Origin: Chloroflexota bacterium
GTDB lineage: Bacteria > Chloroflexota > Dormibacteria > Aeolococcales > Aeolococcaceae
Assembly (NCBI GenBank): GCA_005889515.1
Contig: VBHE01000015.1
Coordinates: forward strand, 4,391-21,910
Direction: 5' to 3'
Length of the DNA: 17,520 bases
Under the pieces are notes generated by a model, which was not told where the DNA came from, ran no database searches, and worked only from the letters and a program-made list of their open reading frames with translations. The translations under genes and the position numbers were made by a program. Below, one piece after another: positions 14,905 through 17,520 of this stretch. Within the stretch, counting starts at the first letter, position 1. The number at the start of each line of letters is the position of its first letter.

Positions 14905-15939
14905 TCAGGGGTCGATGAGGATCTTCACCGAGGTGTGCTCCGCGAGCCGCCGGTAGGCGTCGGGGACACCATCGAGGGGCACTCGCTCGGAGACCACGCC
15001 GGTGGGATCGATGGCGCCCACGGTGAGCAGCGGAAGGATGCGCGGGCCGAGCCGGATGGAGTCGCCGATCGCGAAGCAGACGCACAGCTCGTCGGCGAAT
15101 GCGCGCGCCACCGGCATCGGCCACTGCGCGGCGAAGTGGGCGCCGACGGAGACGACGCAGCCGCGCCGGCGCACCAGCGAGAACGCGGTCTCCAGCGGGC
15201 CGCTGCCGCCCACCGCCTCGACGACCACGTCGGCGCCGCGGCCGTCGGTGAGCTCGTCGACGATCGCCCTCGCGTTGTCGGGCGAGCTCGGCACTCCTCC
15301 GAGTGCGGCGATGAGCTCGAGCCGCGCGGGGATGAGGTCGGTGACCACGACCGCCGCGGCGCCGTGGTTCTGGCAGGCGAGGCTGACCATCTGGCCGACC
15401 GCGCCGCCGCCGATGACCGCGACCACGTCGCCGGGCTTGACCCCGCCGCGCTCCGCCGCCGCCACTCCGCTGGCGAGGGTGTCACCGGCGAAGATCGCCG
15501 CCTCGGCCGGGCACTCGGCGGGGAGGCGCATCAGCGTGGTCTGGGCGAAGGGCACCCGCACCAGCTCGGCCTGGGCGCCGCCCAGCGGCCGGCCGAACAC
15601 CGAGCCCATGCCGAACATGCCGCGGTGGGGGCACTCCCAGTGGTCGCCCTTGCGGCACCACCAGCAGTGGCCGCAGGCGGTGAAGTCGGACCCGACGACG
15701 CGGTCGCCGGGGGCGATGTGCTGCACCGCCGACCCGACCGCGACCACCTCGCCGACGAACTCGTGGCCGAGCGGGGTGCCGGGGGGGATGCCGTCGAGGC
15801 CGTGCCAGGCGTGGAGGTCGGTGCCGCAGATGGCGCTGAGGGTGACCCGGACCAGGGCGTCCTCGGGGGCCTCGATGTGGGCGTCGGGCACGCTGCGGAC
15901 CTCGACCTGCTCGGGGCCGGCGTACACCACGGCTCGCAT
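14905..15939 (-). CDS. Zinc-dependent alcohol dehydrogenase (MDR family)
   Basis: This 344-residue enzyme of the medium-chain dehydrogenase family oxidises an alcohol or reduces an aldehyde/ketone with NAD(H). Catalytic zinc ligands are Cys38, His59-Glu60 in GHEFVGEV, and probably Asp153. The structural zinc site has four Cys (89, 92, 95, 103). The Rossmann motif is GGGAVG (177-182), and Asp201 at the end of the second strand favours NAD over NADP. It resembles sorbitol/threonine dehydrogenase-type members; the exact substrate is not readable. ATG 15939 follows a TAGGAG ribosome binding site that contains the stop codon of the preceding dehydrogenase gene, with eight bases between. No BMC-targeting extension is visible at either end. 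BMC loci more often carry iron-type alcohol dehydrogenases, so a zinc MDR here may use a different substrate or work outside the shell. Confidence 0.93.
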   Translation of the reverse strand: MRAVVYAGPEQVEVRSVPDAHIEAPEDALVRVTLSAICGTDLHAWHGLDGIPPGTPLGHEFVGEVVAVGSAVQHIAPGDRVVGSDFTACGHCWWCRKGDHWECPHRGMFGMGSVFGRPLGGAQAELVRVPFAQTTLMRLPAECPAEAAIFAGDTLASGVAAAERGGVKPGDVVAVIGGGAVGQMVSLACQNHGAAAVVVTDLIPARLELIAALGGVPSSPDNARAIVDELTDGRGADVVVEAVGGSGPLETAFSLVRRRGCVVSVGAHFAAQWPMPVARAFADELCVCFAIGDSIRLGPRILPLLTVGAIDPTGVVSERVPLDGVPDAYRRLAEHTSVKILIDP

Positions 15940-15950
15940 GACACAGGCTC

Positions 15951-17213
15951 CTAGACGAGCTGTCGGGCGCGCTCGTCGATCCGCGCCGCGGCCGCCCGCA
16001 GCATCTCCAGCTCGGCGGCGGTCAGCGTCAGCTCGACGATCTCGAGCACCCCGGCGCGCCCGATGCGGGCGGGGAGGCCGAGGTAGACGTCGCGGATGCC
16101 GTAGGTGCCGTCGGCGCGCACGCAGACGGGCACCACCTCGCGGCTGTCCGCGGCCATCGCCAGCACCATCCGCGCGACCGACGCCGCCGGGGCGAAGAAC
16201 GCGCTGCCGGTCTTGAGGTGGCGCACGACCTCGGCGCCGGAGTCGCGGGCGCGGACGACCAGCGCCTCGAGCGTCGTGGCGTCGACGACCCCGGTGATCG
16301 GGCGCCCGTCGACGGTCGCCTGGCTGAGCGGGATGACCATCTCCTCGCCGTGGCTGCCCAGCGCCATCGCCGCGACCCGGTCGGGCCGCGCCACCCCGAC
16401 CAGCGCGGTGAGCGCGCAGAAGCGGGCGGCGTCGAGCACTCCGGCCATTCCCATCACCCGCTGTGGTGCGAAGCCGGTGGTGCGCCAGGCGAGCTCGGTC
16501 ATCTCGTCGAGCGGGTTGGTGACGACGACCACGATCGCGTTCGGTGAATACCGGGCCACGCCGCGGGAGATCTCGCCGACGATGGCCGCATTCATCTGGG
16601 TCAGGTCGGTGCGGGTCATCCCCGGCTGGCGCGCGCGACCCGCGGTGATCACCACGAAGTCCGAGCCCGCTCCTGCGGCGAGGTCGGTCGACCCGGTCAC
16701 CCGGGTGTCGAAGCCGCGCAGCGCCGAGCTGTGCCACAGGTCGAGGGCGATGCCCTCGGCGAGGCCGTCGGCGACGTCGACGATCACCACCTCGGAGAAG
16801 CGGTCGGCGTCGACGAGCCGCGCCGCCACCTGGGCGCCGACGTGGCCGGCGCCGACGACGGTCACCCGCGAGCGCCGGCCGTTGCCGTTGGCGCCGGCCG
16901 CCGGCCTGGGCACCGGCCAGCCCAGCGCCGCGGCGGGTGCGCCCCGCCGGTACAGCGCTCCGGACACCGGGATGCCGCCGGACGGGGGAGGGGTGGGGGA
17001 GCGCGTCGCACCATTGCCCGTCCGGTGCGCCGCCAGGGGCGGGCGGCTCTGCGGCCGAGGCTCCGGGGGCGTGGCCCCCCCCGCGATGGAGATGGAGACG
17101 TTTCGTTCCTTGGCGCGGTCGCGGGCGAGCGGTGTGACCAGGTCACCCCTGGCGACGTGGAGGACGCCGCCCTCGGCGACCGCGTCGACGTCGTCGAGAC
17201 CGATGACCCTCAT
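15951..17213 (-). CDS. Malate/lactate dehydrogenase-like enzyme with BMC-type N-terminal segment
   Basis: This 420-residue protein is about 110 longer than usual malate dehydrogenases. Residues 2-43 resemble the N-termini of EutQ and EutT (a short helix, a VARGD turn, then LVTPLARDRAKERNVSI). About 44-110 is a Pro/Gly/Arg-rich linker with a short less polar part at 80-100. From 115 the enzyme is complete: GAGHVG (121-126), Asp146 for NAD, substrate Args 195 and 201 as in malate rather than lactate dehydrogenases, Asn233, Asp261, Arg264 and the catalytic His288 in GSHGEE. It resembles the tetrameric Chloroflexus-type enzyme and should interconvert a 2-oxoacid such as oxaloacetate and its hydroxyacid. 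ATG 17213 overlaps the BMC-T stop (ATGA) and has GGAGGG nine bases upstream. Neighbour and N-terminus point to work in or at a microcompartment. True malate specificity is likely but unproven. Confidence 0.9.
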   Translation of the reverse strand: MRVIGLDDVDAVAEGGVLHVARGDLVTPLARDRAKERNVSISIAGGATPPEPRPQSRPPLAAHRTGNGATRSPTPPPSGGIPVSGALYRRGAPAAALGWPVPRPAAGANGNGRRSRVTVVGAGHVGAQVAARLVDADRFSEVVIVDVADGLAEGIALDLWHSSALRGFDTRVTGSTDLAAGAGSDFVVITAGRARQPGMTRTDLTQMNAAIVGEISRGVARYSPNAIVVVVTNPLDEMTELAWRTTGFAPQRVMGMAGVLDAARFCALTALVGVARPDRVAAMALGSHGEEMVIPLSQATVDGRPITGVVDATTLEALVVRARDSGAEVVRHLKTGSAFFAPAASVARMVLAMAADSREVVPVCVRADGTYGIRDVYLGLPARIGRAGVLEIVELTLTAAELEMLRAAAARIDERARQLV

Positions 17214-17520
17214 GATGTGCGGCCCTCCAGCGACTCGAGCGTCGAGATCGCCGCGTCCCGCGCCGTCTGCACCTCGCTCTCGCTGCCGGCGATGAAGAGG
17301 CGGCCGAAGCGGCCCACGGCGCGGATCTCGACGACGTTGATGGTCGCCGCCTTCTCCGCCTCGTTGGCCGCCAGGCTGACGTGCGCCGCCGGCGAGGACT
17401 CGAGGACGAAGAGGCTCTGCCCGGGAAGCAGCAGCGCTCCCTTGCGGAACTTGTTGAGCAGCTGCGCCTGGTAGTGGTGGACGTTGGTGATCAGCTGCGT
17501 CGAGGCGATCACCGGGCGCA
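17210..17520 (-). CDS. BMC-T shell protein, C-terminal part (5' end outside window)
   Basis: About 103 residues are visible, running in from the right edge. The sequence begins RPVIASTQLITNVHHYQAQL and includes a LLLPGQSLFVLE strand, then AANEAEKAA and VGRFGRLFIAGSESEVQ. This matches the second BMC domain of circularly permuted tandem-domain shell proteins of the CsoS1D / Haliangium BMC-T group. These form trimers, often stacked in two layers with a gated pore that passes larger molecules such as cofactors. A GTG at 17512 could be read as a start, but upstream codons stay open, and a single permuted BMC domain of this type would be unusual, so I treat it as truncated by the window. The gate residues lie in the missing half. 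The TGA overlaps the dehydrogenase start by four bases. Confidence 0.85.
   Translation of the reverse strand, partial: RPVIASTQLITNVHHYQAQLLNKFRKGALLLPGQSLFVLESSPAAHVSLAANEAEKAATINVVEIRAVGRFGRLFIAGSESEVQTARDAAISTLESLEGRTS

Noticed and set aside
13518..14918. Plus-strand frame of about 466 codons opposite the GAF-PucR gene
   Set aside because: Shadow frame; the GAF and PucR domains on the other strand are unambiguous.
17210..17512. Stand-alone short BMC protein starting at GTG 17512
   Set aside because: The frame stays open to the window edge and the sequence matches the second domain of a tandem protein, so truncation by the window is more likely.
1..17520. CRISPR array, tRNA or rRNA genes, insertion sequences
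   Set aside because: No regularly spaced repeats, no cloverleaf or rRNA-like sequence and no transposase were seen on either strand.

Overview
The window looks like chromosomal DNA of a very high-G+C bacterium with a single membrane. G+C is visibly around 70%, with strong G/C preference at third codon positions. Lipoproteins carry lipoboxes, the secreted proteins have long Pro/Ala-rich linkers, and the regulators are large LuxR- and PucR-type proteins. This fits an actinobacterium or a Chloroflexota/Dormibacterota-like lineage. The malate dehydrogenase-like protein resembles the Chloroflexus type. The taxon is inference.

Layout. (1) 2-730 (+): 3' part of an SGNH-hydrolase-like lipoprotein with an unusual C-terminal tail. 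(2) 819-1490 (-): a 190-residue Cys/His-containing protein of unknown function, preceded immediately and in frame by a 32-codon Pro-rich ORF. (3) 1491-2130: about 640 bases with no convincing gene, holding a palindrome and a hairpin. (4) 2131-10280 (+): a collinear, tightly packed cluster. It encodes a branched-chain-amino-acid-type ABC importer: a substrate-binding lipoprotein with a possible leader peptide, LivH, a LivM-LivG fusion and LivF. Three exported or membrane proteins of unknown role follow, one of them a 57-residue ORF with a signal peptide. (5) 10318-10350: a strong hairpin shared by two convergent operons. (6) 17520-10356 (-): the end of a bacterial microcompartment (BMC) operon. 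In transcription order it holds the C-terminal half of a BMC-T shell protein, a malate/lactate dehydrogenase-like enzyme with an EutQ/EutT-like N-terminal segment and a long linker, a zinc alcohol dehydrogenase, a GAF-PucR regulator broken by a frameshift, and a large LuxR-type (LAL) ATPase regulator.

How the parts may work together. In the BMC operon most gene junctions overlap or lie within about 11 bases, so shell protein, two NAD-type dehydrogenases and two regulators are probably co-transcribed and translationally coupled. The core substrate-processing enzymes must lie beyond position 17520, so the BMC substrate cannot be named from this window. The most noteworthy feature is a malate-type dehydrogenase carrying what looks like a BMC-associated segment, which would place a 2-hydroxyacid/2-oxoacid NAD(H) recycling step in or at the shell. 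The Liv-type importer runs toward the BMC operon from the other side. A substrate link between them is possible but unproven. The added exported proteins, including a LolA/RseB-like anchored one, suggest the importer works with extracytoplasmic helpers.
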